A stretch of DNA of 64,000 nucleotides from Meghimatium bilineatum (GCA_034231615.1 CM067312.1:7996546-8060545); one strand, 5' to 3'. Positions 23,220 through 36,206 are shown, counted from the stretch's first letter. The notes: a model not told the origin generated them from the sequence alone. A program made the numbers and translations.

Positions 23220-23667
23220 GCTACTACTACTATTACCACTACTACAATCATTTCAACTTGTGCTACGAGTAATATTATTACTACTGCTACTACTAGTGTT
23301 GCTGTTGCTACTACTACTACTATTACTACTACTACTATTACAACATCTACTACTACTACTACTATTACAACATCTACTACTACTACTACTATTACAACAT
23401 CTACTACTACTACTACTACTACTACTACTATTACACCATCTACTACTACTACTACTATTACAACATCTACTACTACTACTACTACTACTACTACTATTAC
23501 ACCATCTACTACTACTACTACTATTACAACATCTACTACTACTACTACTACAACTACTACTACTACTATTACAACATCTACTACTACTACTACTACTACT
23601 ACTATTACAACATCTACTACTACTGCTACTACTATTACAACATCTACTACTACTACTATTACAACAT

Positions 23668-23703
<36 letters not shown>

Positions 23704-23730
23704 TTACTACTACTACTACTATTACAACAT

Positions 23731-23775
<45 letters not shown>

Positions 23776-23784
23776 TTACAACAT

Positions 23785-23826
<42 letters not shown>

Positions 23827-23889
23827 TTACAACATCTACTACTACTGCTACTACTATTACAACATCTACTACTACTACTATTACAACAT

Positions 23890-23935
<46 letters not shown>

Positions 23936-24027
23936 AACTACAACTACTACTACTACTACTACTATTACAACATCTACTACTACTACTACTATTACAACAT
24001 CTACTACTACTACTACTATTACAACAT

Positions 24028-24060
<33 letters not shown>

Positions 24061-24153
24061 TTACACCATCTACTACTACTACTACTATTACAACATCTAC
24101 TACTACTACTACTACTACTATTACAACATCTACTACTACTACTATTACAACAT

Positions 24154-24195
<42 letters not shown>

Positions 24196-24354
24196 TTAAA
24201 ACATCTACTACTACTACTACTACTACTATTACAACATTTACTACTACTGCTACTACTATTACAACATCTACTACTACTACTATTACAACATCTACTACTA
24301 CTACTACTACTATTAAAACATCTACTACTACTACTACTACTACTATTACAACAT

Positions 24355-24390
<36 letters not shown>

Positions 24391-24466
24391 TTACAACATC
24401 TACTACTACTACTATTACTACTATTACAACATCTACTACTACTACTACTACTACTATTACAACATA

Positions 24467-24507
<41 letters not shown>

Positions 24508-24570
24508 TTACAACATCTACTACTACTGCTACTACTATTACAACATCTACTACTACTACTATTACAACAT

Positions 24571-24613
<43 letters not shown>

Positions 24614-24705
24614 AACTACAACTACTACTACTACTACTACTATTACAACATCTACTACTACTACTACTATTACAACATCTACTACTACTACTACTATTAC
24701 AACAT

Positions 24706-24738
<33 letters not shown>

Positions 24739-24831
24739 TTACACCATCTACTACTACTACTACTATTACAACATCTACTACTACTACTACTACTACTATT
24801 ACAACATCTACTACTACTACTATTACAACAT

Positions 24832-24879
<48 letters not shown>

Positions 24880-25038
24880 TTAAAACATCTACTACTACTA
24901 CTACTACTACTATTACAACATTTACTACTACTGCTACTACTATTACAACATCTACTACTACTACTATTACAACATCTACTACTACTACTACTACTATTAA
25001 AACATCTACTACTACTACTACTACTACTATTACAACAT

Positions 25039-25074
<36 letters not shown>

Positions 25075-25262
25075 TTACAACATCTACTACTACTACTATT
25101 ACTACTATTACAACATCTACTACTACTACTACTACTACTATTACAACATATACTACTACTACTACTACTATTACAACATCTAATACTACTACTATTACAA
25201 CATCTAATACTACTACTACTACTATTATAACACCTACTACTACTACAATTACTACACTACAA
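23220..25262. repeat. (CTA)n compound microsatellite, 2 kb
   Basis: Blocks of 3 to 18 cta/tac triplets are separated by attacaacat, with rarer attacaccat, attaaaacat, acaactacaac and actgct interruptions. Rare markers recur about 680 bp apart: attacaccatc at about 24059 and 24736, attaaaac at about 24194 and 24880, and acaacatatac at about 24463 and 25141. So the right half contains a near-copy of roughly 680 bp of the array. Poly-leucine, poly-threonine and poly-valine frames of around 690-720 codons on both strands are by-products. Confidence 0.96.
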
Positions 25263-25440
25263 AAATTATAACTATTGCAGAAACAAATCCGACTATTCTT
25301 CGAGCCTTCTCTTTTGTCACACATTTCCAATCAGCCTTTTTTTTTTCAAATTTGCCAAAACCGCATTTTATCGACAAGATAATTCAAATCCAAACGTCGT
25401 GTTCAAAATGTCAATTTTAAAAAAAATTCTGGATTATCAA

Positions 25441-25577
25441 TGTTATTTCTTCCTGTGTTTGTAGCCTAGGAATGACCAACAATAGAACTCTAATATCTTA
25501 TTGTTATTTCTTCCTGTGTTTGTAGCCTAGGAATGACCAACAATAGAATTCTAATATCTTATTGTTATTTCTTCGTG
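25441..25577. repeat. 61-bp tandem duplication
   Basis: tgttatttcttcctgtgttt begins copies at 25441 and 25502, with a third partial start at 25563. The two full copies differ by about one base (gaactc/gaattc), so the event is recent. Confidence 0.9.
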
Positions 25578-25584
25578 TTTTGCA

Positions 25585-26760
25585 TTACTCTGTGACTGTC
25601 ATATGTGACTGATGTATTACTCTGTGACTGCCGTATGTGACTGATGTATTACTTTGTGACTGCTGTATGGGACTGCAGTATTACCCTGTGACTGATGTAT
25701 GTGACAGCTGTATTACTATGTGACTGATGTATGTGACTGCTGTATTACTCTGTGACTGCTGTCTGTGATTGCCGTATTACGCTGTGACTGATGTATGTGA
25801 CTGCTGTGTGTGACTGCTGTATGTGACTGCTGTGTGTGACTGCTGTATTACTCTGTGACTGCTGTCTGTGATTGCCGTATTACGCTGTGACTGCTGTATG
25901 TGACTGCTGTATGTGACTGCTGTATGTGACTGCTGTATGTGACTGCTGTATGTGACTGCTGTATGTGACTGCTGTATGTGACTGCTGTATTACGCTGTGA
26001 CTGCTGTATGTGACTGCTGTGTGTGACTGCTGTATTACGCTGTGACTGCTGTATGTGACTGCTGTATGTGACTGCTGTGTGTGACTGCTGTATTACGCTG
26101 TGACTGCTGTATGTGACTGCTGTGTGTGACTGCTGTATGTGACTGCTGTGTGTGGCTGCTGTGTGTGACTGCTGTGTGTGACTGCTGTGTGTGACTGCTG
26201 TGTGTGACTGCTGTATTACGCTGTGACTGCTGTATGTGACTGCTGTGTGTGACTGCTGTATGTGACTGCTGTGTGTGACTGCTGTGTGTGACTGCTGTGT
26301 GTGACTGCTGTGTGTGACTGCTGTGTGTGACTGCTGTGTGTGACTGCTGTATTACGCTGTGACTGCTGTATGTGACTGCTGTGTGTGACTGCTGTATGTG
26401 ACTGCTGTGTGTGACTGCTGTGTGTGACTGCTGTATGTGACTGCTGTATGTGACTGATGTGTGTGACTGCTGTGTGTGACTGCTGTATGTGACTGCTGTG
26501 TGTGACTGCTGTTATTACTCTGTGATTGCTGTATGTGACTGCTGTATGTGACTGCTGTGTGTGACTGCTGTGTGTGACTGCTGTATGTGACTGCTGTGTG
26601 TGACTGCTGTATGTGACTGCTGTGTGTGACTGCTGTTATTACTCTGTGATTGCTGTATGTGACTGCTGTATGTGACTGCTGTATGTGACTGCTGTGTGTG
26701 ACTGCTGTATGTGACTGCTGTGTGTGACTGCTGTGTGTGACTGCTGTATTTCACTGTGAC
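25585..26760. repeat. 13-bp tandem array, about 90 copies
   Basis: Units are tgactgctgtatg or tgactgctgtgtg, with gtattacgctg extensions at intervals. The left end is more degenerate (gccgtatg, gatgtatg), the centre and right more homogeneous. A block containing gttattactctgtgattgct occurs twice (about 26511 and 26633), indicating a segment duplication of about 122 bp. Minus-strand frames rich in HTAVTYSS are by-products. Confidence 0.95.
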
Positions 26761-26834
26761 GGATCTTGTCAGATATGACTGCGATCTTGACATTTGACAC
26801 ACCATCCAAAGACTCCGTCTCTTCTTCTTCTAAC

Positions 26835-26975
26835 CGCAATATTTGAATATGTCTATCCACAATGTCTCTTCTAGCCGAACTATGCGAATATATCCACAAT
26901 GTCTCTTCTAGCCGAGCTATGCGAATATGTCCACAATGTTTCTTCTAGCCGAACTATGCGAATCTGTCCACAGCA
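26835..26975. repeat. about 37-bp tandem repeat, 3.5 copies
   Basis: tccacaatgtctcttctagc followed by cgaactatgcgaat repeats with small indels. Confidence 0.82.
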
Positions 26976-28224
26976 CTTCTTCTAAATAACAAGCAATCAA
27001 TCAAACTTGTCATTTGTCCCTACTCTGATTCCAGTCATCCATCATTAATTATACCAGTACCGTCTGGAGAGTGAGACCAGAAGGAAATGTTACTTTTAGT
27101 GTCACAGTTTCAGATTCATCTCTGCACGCAGTCAAAAGATCAGAAAATGTTTTGTCAGCGCAGACAATGCTAGGTCGTTTATCAAGTGCAGACAGTGATT
27201 CTGGTCCTCAGGTTGGTCATCTTGTGATCAGCGGAGCTTGCATTGTTGCGTGAGGCACACAACCGCTTAATAAACCGAAGTAGTCATGTCAGTAGGGTTA
27301 GTATAGCAAAATCTGAACATTTCCTGATGATCGGTTGAGATTTAAAGCCTGCTTTTGGTAGGGACACTTCTCTCAAACATGGATGCCAACCTAATTCATC
27401 ATAATCAGATGCCTTGCCGGCTGGCGTAGTCGATCATTGCTCTCCACAACTATCTCAGTCTCCATTATTATGTATCAAGATCGTTGTTTTTTTCCCTGTC
27501 GTGCCAGCTTGTCAAACTGTCTAATATTTTCTCACGTTGTCGCCCTCTGTTGCCTTCAATCTTGCCTGTTGTAACTATATTTTACAAACCTCCCTGTCTC
27601 ATGAAGTGGCCATGAAATGAAGATTGTCTTTTTCTTATATTATTGATTAAGGTCCGTTTAGCGTTTGACTCGTTCGATACTTCCACATTAGTTTTTTATG
27701 TTAATGGTATTCTCGGCATTCTGTTATAGAACTACATCTCTATTGCCTCTATTGCCTCTAATTTCCCACTTTCCAGTTTGTTTATTGTCCAAGACTTGCA
27801 TCCATATGTTAGTATAGGGGTTATATAGCATTGTAGAACTAACTCTCTTTCTCACCTTTAATGACAGATCATATTACAAAATCTATTTTTCACTATTCTG
27901 TTGTTTTTGACTGCCCTATTCTGCTTATTATTTCTGTGGTTATCTTAATCTCTTCTTGCAACCTGCATAGCAAGTCACATTGTCACTATTATTTGCTCAT
28001 TTCCGGACCCAGACAACACATGGTCGGTCTGAGGTACCAACTTTCTATGAGAGACAGTTCACAGTAAACTAACAACTTGACACAATACTTAGACAAACTA
28101 CGGAGTCAACTTTCTATGATAGACATCAATATCAAAGTAAACTAAGAGCTTGACACAACACTTAGATGAACTGAACTACAGTGACAATTTTTCTTGGCAG
28201 ACATTAAGTTAACATTAAACCAAT
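26976..28224. other. unassigned spacer
   Basis: A plausible remnant of the (GAA)-tailed family (tccggacccagacaacaca) lies at 27993-28020, and a 70-bp near-duplicate (tcaactttctatgatagac) lies around 28040-28130. No gene identified. Confidence 0.5.
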
Positions 28225-28428
28225 AACTGGACACAGCACTCGAACGAAATAATGTACATACCTTTGCCAACAGAACTGGACACCGCACTTGAACGAAATA
28301 ATGTACCTACCTTTGCCAACAGAACTGGACACCGCACTTGAACGAAATAATGTACCCACCTTTGCCAAAAGAACTGGACACAGCACTTGAACGAAATAAT
28401 GTACCTACCTTTGCCAACAGACAATAAG
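28225..28428. repeat. 49-bp tandem repeat, 4 copies
   Basis: gcacttgaacgaaataatgt with acctacctttgccaa repeats every 49 bp. Because 49 is not a multiple of three, the minus frames rotate; no gene. Confidence 0.9.
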
Positions 28429-28882
28429 TTCACATAAAACAAAGAGGTGCAGGAAACGAAAAGCTACGCAAATGACAATACATTTATATTGTTGTTTTTT
28501 TTTTCTTGGTGTGGGTGTATGCAGAAAGCGTTACCAATCAATCTTCTAGCAATGGACCATGACATCCTTCTCCCTTGACAAAACAATTTAAAAATATCCG
28601 TTTCAAAACTCATTTCCGATCAAGTAAAGAATGTCTTTTTCCTGTAAATTCCAACTCTAATGTTTCGGCTGTTTTGTTTTCTCGATAACATCTTGTTTGT
28701 ACAGAAAACTTTCGTTCATTCACCTGACGACATACTTACCGTCTTCCTGTCAGTGTTCATTTATCTTTTCTGACGGGATCTGTTGTAGAAGTCGCCCCAC
28801 TACTCTATAACTTTCATGTCTTCGGTGCTCGTTCGGAGAAACGAACCGTCTAAATTAAAAATAATACAGTGTTTGGTTGTTT
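28429..28882. other. unassigned spacer
   Basis: A short T-run at 28494; nothing else recognised. Confidence 0.5.
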
Positions 28883-29170
28883 CTTCTGAGTACGTCCTCG
28901 AACTCCTGAAGATTAGCGAGATGTAATGCAAACACAATAATATGTTGTATCATAGCTTACAGCTTTGCTGAGATGTCTGTGTCTTTTAGTTTGATATATC
29001 CGACTTCAGCATGACTTATGTGTCACGTTAATATCCTACATGAAATAGGACAATCAACTCTAACTTCTTAGTCGCAACTTACTCCATGCATGAAAGGCAA
29101 GGTAAACAGTGCTGCTATTATTTGATCCCTTTTCGGTTTCCTCAATCCGCAGAAGAAATTTTGAGAAGTA
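28883..29170 (-). mobile_element. (GAA)-tailed short element, copy B, old
   Basis: ttcttctgagtacg is followed by ctcgaactcctgaagattag, atatccgacttcagcatga and gatcccttttcggtttcctc, all collinear with copy E but with many substitutions. An older, longer-form copy. Confidence 0.72.
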
Positions 29171-29978
29171 CCGCAGAAGAAGAGGGTATCATAAGAAATG
29201 TATACAAGTAAAGGCGTTAGATGTGACACTGACCACATCACACCTAGCAAAGTACTATTCGCATAAAAAATTATACGTGCACAAAACTCTATTCCAGAAT
29301 TCCAGAAATGTTTCAATGGAAGGAAATGATCTTTTTCTTAATGTGAAATACATTGAGTAGAAGGTCTTTTCTCAAAGTATTTCGCACCATTGAGAGATGA
29401 AATATCCACGCTGTGAAATAAAGGAGTGATCAGGCTTGCCATCTCAGGCTGTGGATGTAAGGATACAAGAGATTATTATTTATAATTTCTCAACACCAGG
29501 GATGGGCGACATGCAACATTGTTTACATTAGACCATCCAAGCTAATTGTTACAGCTTGACTGATTTAATAGTTTTCACTTGCATTTGTCACGTAATTTTA
29601 TAACATATGAAATAAATCACAAGCTGTCACAGTACAGCTGTAAACCACATCGATGAACACTGATAACGAGAAAGTGCCTGATAATAGCTTTTTGTATAAA
29701 ATACGCAGTTTGTATCTGCACCTTTTGTAGTCGACAAAAGTTTTAATTTTGGTTTGGTCAAATCCGTTGCTACTTAATAAAATACCAATTCTTTTAGTTT
29801 CTTGTGACAACAGTTTTGACCGTGGATGGGTATAGTCTCCTGATATTGAAAAAAAAACACCACAATTCTTTCATTTTTTTGTGACAAATTTTTTGACTTT
29901 GATTAGGTCAAGTTCTTTGATATTACTACCAACTCCCTCAAAAAAAATTACCAGTATTTCAGCCAGAAGTGAGAACAG
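29171..29978. other. unassigned AT-rich spacer
   Basis: No conserved frame. Two similar stretches with gacaacagttttgac and gacaaattttttgac (about 29802-29900) suggest an old local duplication. Confidence 0.45.
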
Positions 29979-30540
29979 TTTCAACAATCAATCAATCAAT
30001 AAAACCCATAACCCTTCAGGGTCGTAGGGGTACCACATTGGAAGCTTCAGCACACAGAGTCTACCAGCGAATTCTATCCTCAGCGATGCGGATGAATGTG
30101 GAAATATCTAGCCCTGTCCATTCCTTGATGTTGTCTGTCCATGTCTTTATTTGTCCTCCTCTGCTTCTTCCACCCTCGACAGTTCCCTGCAGTATTGTTT
30201 TTGAGAAGGAATCGTGCCTGCATACATGTCCGAACCATGCTAGTTTTCGTCGTTTCACTATTGAAAGCAATGGCTCCTGGACACCTGCACACATCTCTAC
30301 TTTATTTCTTACGTACACATTGGTCTTATGTTCCCTATAGGAAATTCGTAGAATTCTTCTGTAGCATTTATACTCGAAAGCCTGTAATCTTCTCTCCATG
30401 TCCGCACTGAGTGTCCAACTCTCACAACCATACAACACAACGGAAAACACCAGCGACCTATACAGTTTGATTTTCACTCCAACACTGATGTTGCTTTTCC
30501 AAATCACAGTTAGCCTTGACAAGGAGTCTCAACAGTTTGA
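29979..30540 (-). mobile_element. LINE C-terminal fragment with (ATTG)n tail
   Basis: The minus frame from 30522 reads VVLYGCESWTLSADMERRLQ, then YRRILRISYREHKTNVYV, KRRKLAWFGHVCRHDS, GGRSRGGQIKTWTDNI and RIAEDRIRW to 30061. These are the post-RT C-terminal motifs of RTE-type LINEs. The element ends in repeated attg on the minus strand (caatcaatcaatcaa at 29979-29993). The 154-codon frame is intact, the best preserved LINE piece here, but the polymerase core is missing. Related decayed copy: 56300-56750. Confidence 0.88.
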
Positions 30541-30830
30541 CAACAGTTTCACGACACACTGCAGCTAATCAAATATTGAACAGACAGTCATAAAATTTGT
30601 TACATCTTGCGACCATCATATTTTTGTCCTGTACCTGGTCCAACCATCAGATGTGGCCCCCTACTGCCTCACTACTCCCTACCTGCCATTGTGGCCCCCT
30701 AGGAAGGTAATATGTCTTCTTGCAAAGGAAGAATAAGTGTATAAAATTATTGCTACTGAAGAACATTTGCCTCGAATCTAAGTTTATTTCTGACCTAGTG
30801 GTTCACTAGCTCATGCCCTTTGACACACTC
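30541..30830. other. unassigned spacer
   Basis: Contains a pair of ggccccctac/ggccccctag strings (30654, 30693) but no feature I can name. Confidence 0.4.
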
Positions 30831-30998
30831 GAATGGTGGGGGGGGGGGCTACACAAGGAAATATGTTTCGAATTAGGTCCGCGAAAGAAACGTCATATTG
30901 AATGGGTGCCAAGATCCGAAGTTTGTTTCTAAGGGGTGTCAAGGAAGAAAATGTATCTTGTCCTTGAACCACAGGTGAAAAAGGTTTGAGAACCACTG
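30831..30998 (-). mobile_element. hAT-like element terminus
   Basis: Read on the minus strand from 30998 it begins cagtggttctcaaacctttt, a common terminal sequence of hAT-type DNA transposons. A degenerate partner (tagtggttcac at about 30795) may be the other end, but I see no convincing 8-bp duplication. A G-run at 30838-30848 lies inside. Confidence 0.5.
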
Positions 30999-31594
30999 CA
31001 TAATTATTTACAAAATCAAACAGACATACTCTTACTAACAGAATCAGTGAATCTGTAAGACATACTCACTAATACCTGTTTTGATGCTCCAGCTGGAACA
31101 TACACGAAGGAATTGTGAGAATGAATTAATACTCGTTGTTTTTTTAGCTGTTATTCTTCTCTATACCCCCCCCCCTCCAGCATCACACTTTCTTCAAAAT
31201 ATGTGCTCTTACAGTGCTCCCCAATACTCCCTTCAGTTTTTCCCCGACCCCTACCAAATCGCTCATAGCCTGAATCATCTGGAGACTAATTAAGAGGCTG
31301 CCGATCTAATTAACGTAATTGGGAGAGTGACTAACTAGCGCTGTAGGGTGCCTGAATGCAGGGCATTGTTTTCAAACATTTCCAGCCATTAGAGAGAACA
31401 CAGAGCCATTTGTATGGAAGACAATAATAGGATGTTCGGGGTAGAGGCTGGGGGGGGGTATTGGTTGGGGTGGCGGAGAGACACCCATATTTTCTAAATG
31501 ACAAACAGTAGAACTAGTTTCGTCCTATTAAGAAGAAGAAGAATAAAACATGAATAAATGAGTCACTACAAACAGTTAACATACAATAATTTAA
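30999..31594. other. unassigned spacer
   Basis: Includes C-run 31166-31175, G-run 31451-31458 and aagaagaagaagaata at 31531, which could be the tail of a vanished (GAA) element. Confidence 0.45.
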
Positions 31595-31735
31595 CGGGCG
31601 AAACTTGCAAAAGGGTAATATAGTTTTACTAATCTCTTGTAACACACATGATGACACATACACACCAACGTTTCTACCATACGGCCTTTATCAAGAATAC
31701 AACGAAACATATGATGAGTAAAAAACTACAATGTC
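31595..31735 (-). mobile_element. solo arm of fold-back element, empty-site copy
   Basis: gcgaaacttgcaaaagggta, acacacatgatgacacatac, caacgtttctacc and ggcctttatcaagaat align in order with the left arm at 50387-50830. Where that copy holds a 287-bp (GAA) element, this one is uninterrupted. It includes a minus-strand hairpin motif (gataaaggcc...gaaacg). Confidence 0.7.
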
Positions 31736-32304
31736 CACGTTCACGTAATAATGTCTAGATGGGATAAATTCAAAAATTCGAAAGTGTATAAATAACGAAA
31801 CAAAGTAGAAAAATAGAAATGAAACAAAACCCATACGTTAGTAGAATATAACGGAGTACCGACAAAACAAAACAAACAGAGAACGCGCAGAACTTAGCAT
31901 GATATTTACATGTGGGTGACAGACGTTAATCCGCAAGGGCTCCAGTGTGCCCGTAGCGATTTAATTATATGATACATAAATTAATGACAGTTGGATCACT
32001 TTGATTGAAGTGAAGCATGGAAACCTAATTTAGGACTATCTGTATATGTCTTTTGCCGAGAAGGCGGGAATCAGATTATGGTCATGTGGTCTATATGAAA
32101 ATGTAGAATGACTTCAGAATTGAAGAACTAACTAATACATATCTGCTATGATCACATGACCGCATAGGAACCAGTCAATCCACAGCTGATCCATTCCTGG
32201 TTTGTTAAAACACGAAAACTTCCGATTCATGTGTGTTTGACCAGAACGCGCAATTAAAAGGTTAATGTGACAGTGAAGCATATTTCTGCGCCTTATATAA
32301 TATT
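31736..32304. other. unassigned spacer
   Basis: No gene. Nothing recognised beyond mixed AT-rich DNA. Confidence 0.5.
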
Positions 32305-32570
32305 TCAGATTGAAATACCTTGGTCACGTTTTACGACTAGATGTAAACAGAATAAACCAACAAGCCCTTATGTGGTCACCTGAGGGTAAAAGAAAAAGAA
32401 GAAGACCTAAAACAACCCTTAAAAATACCAATCTTAAAGAAGGGGAATTAATAGGTTGTAGGACCATTCAGGAACTAAAGCTGCAGGCAGCGGACCGCAT
32501 CATATGGAGAACCAAAACCTCTGCCCTACGTGTCGCTTGCGGCACGAAAGGAACAAACTAACTATATAAT
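32305..32570 (+). mobile_element. LINE C-terminal fragment
   Basis: The frame from 32310 reads KYLGHVLRLDVNRINQQALM, then SPEGKRKRRRPKTT, AADRIIWRTKTSALRVA and a stop at 32561. Basic GKRKRGRPK plus W-R-TSA is the usual C-terminal signature of RTE-like LINEs. It resembles the C-terminus of the minus-strand copy at 52030-52910 (RDLTSALCA). It is 5'-truncated to about 260 bp and probably slightly shifted in the middle. Confidence 0.8.
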
Positions 32571-32607
32571 ATTTTAACAATATATTTATGCGTCTATATT
32601 TTGTTAA

Positions 32608-32775
32608 TCTGGCTCTGTGGCGTTGAGGTGCAAAGCGATTCTCTGGAGGATAAGGTATCGGGTTCAAATCATGCTCAATTGTTCATTCGAACAGTTCAGA
32701 AAGCAATGGTAAACTACTAAATGTAATGTTTTTGTCAATAAAATCACTACAGCAATAAGAATTTCTGGGTTGATG
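32608..32775 (+). mobile_element. tRNA-derived SINE family 2, copy a
   Basis: A tRNA-like head (ctctgtggcgttgaggtgca) leads to a B-box-like ggttcaaatc at 32661-32670. The body is cagttcagaaagcaatggta, aactact and aaaatcactacagcaataag. The same body follows tRNA-like heads at 53520, 57690 and (minus) 18830. Confidence 0.7.
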
Positions 32776-33011
32776 GCTGCGTCCGAAATATGAATTGTTT
32801 CCAGTTTGTATTGATTTACTTTTTTTTAAAAATAAATTAACACTAAATTAGTTTTACTAATAATACTGTAGATTGGTAGGTCATACAAATCGAATGACCT
32901 ATCGCCCCTGGACCTCGGTATTTTATCATGAAGAGGAGGATTTATCAGAGACATTCTGATGTTTTTCCTTCGCAAATGAAGATAGCATTACGTAGAATAA
33001 GGTAGTGTGTT

Positions 33012-33185
33012 AGTTTTCTTGTTTGTCAGTCAGTTATGTTTCTTATTTGTCAAACAATTAGGTTTCTTGTTTGTCAGAGACATTTATATTTTGTGCTTGT
33101 CAAAGACAGTTGGATTTCGTGTTTATTAGAGACAGTTATGTGTCTTGTTTGTCAGAGACAGTTTGGTTTTGTGTTTGTGAGCCAG
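33012..33185. repeat. degenerate 31-bp tandem repeat, about 6 copies
   Basis: Copies of ttcttgtttgtcagagacag with tta-rich linkers, strongly diverged. Confidence 0.75.
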
Positions 33186-34033
33186 AAACGTCCACTCTTG
33201 GCTCGGAAACGTCCGTTGCCGTGTGAAGAGAATTGACAGAAGCTTGGGATAATGAATATTTGTATAACTTCAATTTACACATGTGTATCTTTCAACGTGT
33301 CTACGGTGCTCTACCGTTACCGTCAATGGTATAGAAGATCTGCTCGCAGAATTAATTAAGCCTTGATTCGCTACTTTTTTCATTATTCTCGTGGTTTCCA
33401 TTGATCACGAGTTATATACTTGGAGTCTTCTTGGAAATTTTTGGCATGCGACACCAAGTATATAAATAGTGTTCAATAGATGCATGTGAATAACTTTTTA
33501 AAAAGTAACGAATAAAGGCCTAATTAATTTTGTGCAAACGTCTTCTAATACAGGCGGCCATGGCCCTCCTCTTGTCACGGTTTCTAATACTGGTACCTCT
33601 ACTGATCAGACCATGCCAGGTTTAACGGTTAACAGCTGTGGTTTTACACGATCTTGGGTCAATACAGTGTGTCAGAGATGTTTTCAAGAAGTTTTAACAC
33701 AGCAGTATCTCAGAGATGTTTACAAGAAGTTTTTTTAAGATTTTTATTTTGACTTGTTCATGTTCACTTTTATGCTGAGTTGAACAAATGAAGTATTTTT
33801 GGACAACACTAGTCTGTCATGCGCACGACGTGATCAACCCAAGGGATTTGAGACTTGACCAACATGTCATGGATGTTTTACAACTTAGGCTTGTGAAGGA
33901 TTTTCATGTCAAAGAGATGGTTCTGGCTCGGTGAAGAGAAAATACCAAGTAATTATCCGAACAGATATGCAGATTTCACATTATACAGACCTAAATATAT
34001 ATACAACGACATCAGAATTTTGAATTTCGGATG
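33186..34033. other. unassigned spacer
   Basis: Only a two-copy repeat of cagagatgtttt..caagaag (33672-33738) noticed. Confidence 0.5.
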
Positions 34034-35262
34034 ACCACAAAACCTGAAGATTTACTATGACCACAATTCTGAAGATCTAGGGAGATCACAAACAATGAGG
34101 CTCTAACGTGAAGACAGATCTGAAGATCTAGGGAGATCACAAACAATGAGGCTCTAACGTGAAGACAGATCTGAAGATCTGGGGAGATCACAAACAATGT
34201 GGCTCTAACGTGAAGACAGATCTGAAGATCTAGGGAGATCACAAACAATGAGGCTCTAACGTGAAGACAGATCTGAAGATCTAGGGAGATCACAAAATAT
34301 GAGGCTCTAACGTGAAGACAGATCTGAAGATCTAGGGAGATCACAAACAATGAGGCTCTAACGTGAAGACAGATCTGAAGATCTGGGGAGATCACAAACA
34401 ATGTGGCTCTAACGTGAAGACAGATCTGAAGATCTAGGGAGATCACAAACAATGAGGCTCTAACGTGAAGACAGATCTGAAGATCTAGGGAGATCACAAA
34501 ATATGAGGCTCTAACGTGAAGACAGATCTGAAGATCTAGGGAGATCACAAAATATGAGGCTCTAACGTGAAGACAGATCTGAAGATCTAGGGAGATCACA
34601 AACAATGAGGCTCTAACGTGAAGACAGATCTGAAGATCTGGGGAGATCACAAACAATGTGGCTCTAACGTGAAGACAGATCTGAAGATCTAGGGAGATCA
34701 CAAACAATGAGGCTCTAACGTGAAGACAGATCTGAAGATCTAGGGAGATCACAAACAATGAGGCTCTAACGTGAAGACAGATCTGAAGATCTAGGGAGAT
34801 CACAAAATATGAGGCTCTAACGTGAAGACAGATCTGAAGATCTAGGGAGATCACAAAATATAAGGCTCTAACGTGAAGACAGATCTGAAGATCTAGGGAG
34901 ATCACAAACAATGAGGCTCTAACGTGAAGACAGATCTGAAGATCTAGGGAGATCACAAAATATGAGGCTCTAACGTGAAGACAGATCTGAAGATCTAGGG
35001 AGATCACAAAATATGAGGCTCTAACGTGAAGACAGATCTGAAGATCTAGGGAGATCACAAAATATGAGGCTCTAACGTGAAGACAGATCTGAAGATCTAG
35101 GGAGATCACAAAATATGAGGCTCTAACGTGAAGACAGATCTGAAGATCTAGGGAGATCACAAAATATGAGGCTCTAACGTGAAGACAGATCTGAAGATCT
35201 AGGGAGATCACAAAATATGAGGCTCTAACGTGAAGACAGATCTGAAGATCTAGCAGAATCAC
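34034..35262. repeat. 51-bp tandem array, about 24 copies
   Basis: The unit contains agatctgaagatctaggg, agatcacaaa and gaggctctaacgtgaagac. Variants aatatgagg, caatgagg and ggggag...caatgtgg alternate; the last occurs at about 34178, 34385 and 34640, about 4 and 5 units apart, showing repeated block copying. 51 bp is 17 codons, so the minus strand gives a 418-codon frame of QICLHVRASYFVISLDL repeats. The unit contains the palindromes agatct and gaagatcttc-like. Not a gene. Confidence 0.96.
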
Positions 35263-35689
35263 ATACATGAAGATCTAACATAATTACAGAACTTAACCAA
35301 GAGTGACACCTTTGAGTAAATGACACTGTGCTCGAGAGAAAAATAAGCAAACACGAGGATAGAACACGGAAAATAAATAGTCAAGAATAAGTACAATAAA
35401 GAACACATGAAATTCGTGGAAAGAAATAGTTCTATAGAGAGGGAAGCACCGAGAAGCAAATAGTTGAACCCTCAAAGAATAATAAAAGGCAAGAAGGTTT
35501 AGGCCTATATAAATAAAAATAGTACCTTGTTCTCTTTTGTATCGTCAACAATCATGAGAAGCTTGAACAGAAATCTTCAATCAGATGTGAAACATGGCTA
35601 CTTGGATTACCTGGATAGGGAGGGTGGTGACTTCTTGATGCACTTTGGTTCACTTCAATTTACAACTAAATACATCAGCATATATGTAT
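35263..35689. other. unassigned A-rich spacer
   Basis: No element or gene recognised. Confidence 0.5.
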
Positions 35690-35952
35690 AAGTATAAATA
35701 TATATATGTAAATATGTATATATATATATATATTAGTGAGAACAAAGTAATGAGAATGTAATATGGGATTAGTGAGAACAATGTAATGAGAATGTAATAT
35801 GGGATTAGTGAGAACAAAGTAATGAGAATGTAATATGGGATTAGTGAGAACAAAGTAATGAGAATGTAATATGGGATTAGTGAGAACAAAGTAATGAGAA
35901 TGTAATATGGGATTAGTGAGAACAAAGTAATGAGAATGTAATATGGGATTAA
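35690..35952. repeat. TA-rich tract and 36-bp tandem repeat, 6 copies
   Basis: A (ta)n-rich stretch (35695-35733) leads straight into units of attagtgagaacaaagtaat plus gagaatgtaatatggg, 36 bp apart (35761, 35797). Copies are almost identical. Confidence 0.92.
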
Positions 35953-36206
35953 AATGTAGTAAATATGTTGATTTCATCTATTTCCAGGAATTAAGAACTC
36001 TCAAGTTGTTATACCTTTCTGTACAATGGTAAAAAGGCGGAGTGCGATAGTTGCTCCACTGCTTTCTTTTATAATATGTAGACTCGAACTCTCTACCACT
36101 TTAATACTGTGAGTGGGAGGGTTGGGGGAGGGTGAGTGGGGACCCGAAGAATTATATTGCTAAATAATAACCAAACGGTCAGAGGATATCAGACATAGCG
36201 AATAAA

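Noticed and set aside
23170..25330. Poly-leucine, poly-threonine and poly-valine proteins
   Set aside because: Direct translation of a (CTA)n microsatellite on both strands.
29109..29360. 83-codon plus frame near copy B
   Set aside because: Starts inside the repeat element, with no domain or composition typical of a gene.
30061..30522. Functional standalone gene from the intact LINE C-terminal frame
   Set aside because: It lacks endonuclease and polymerase parts and ends in an (ATTG)n retroelement tail; it is a truncated insertion.
34012..35268. 418-codon minus-strand frame as a secreted or membrane repeat protein
   Set aside because: A 51-bp unit without stops is sufficient; there is no leader or unique domain.
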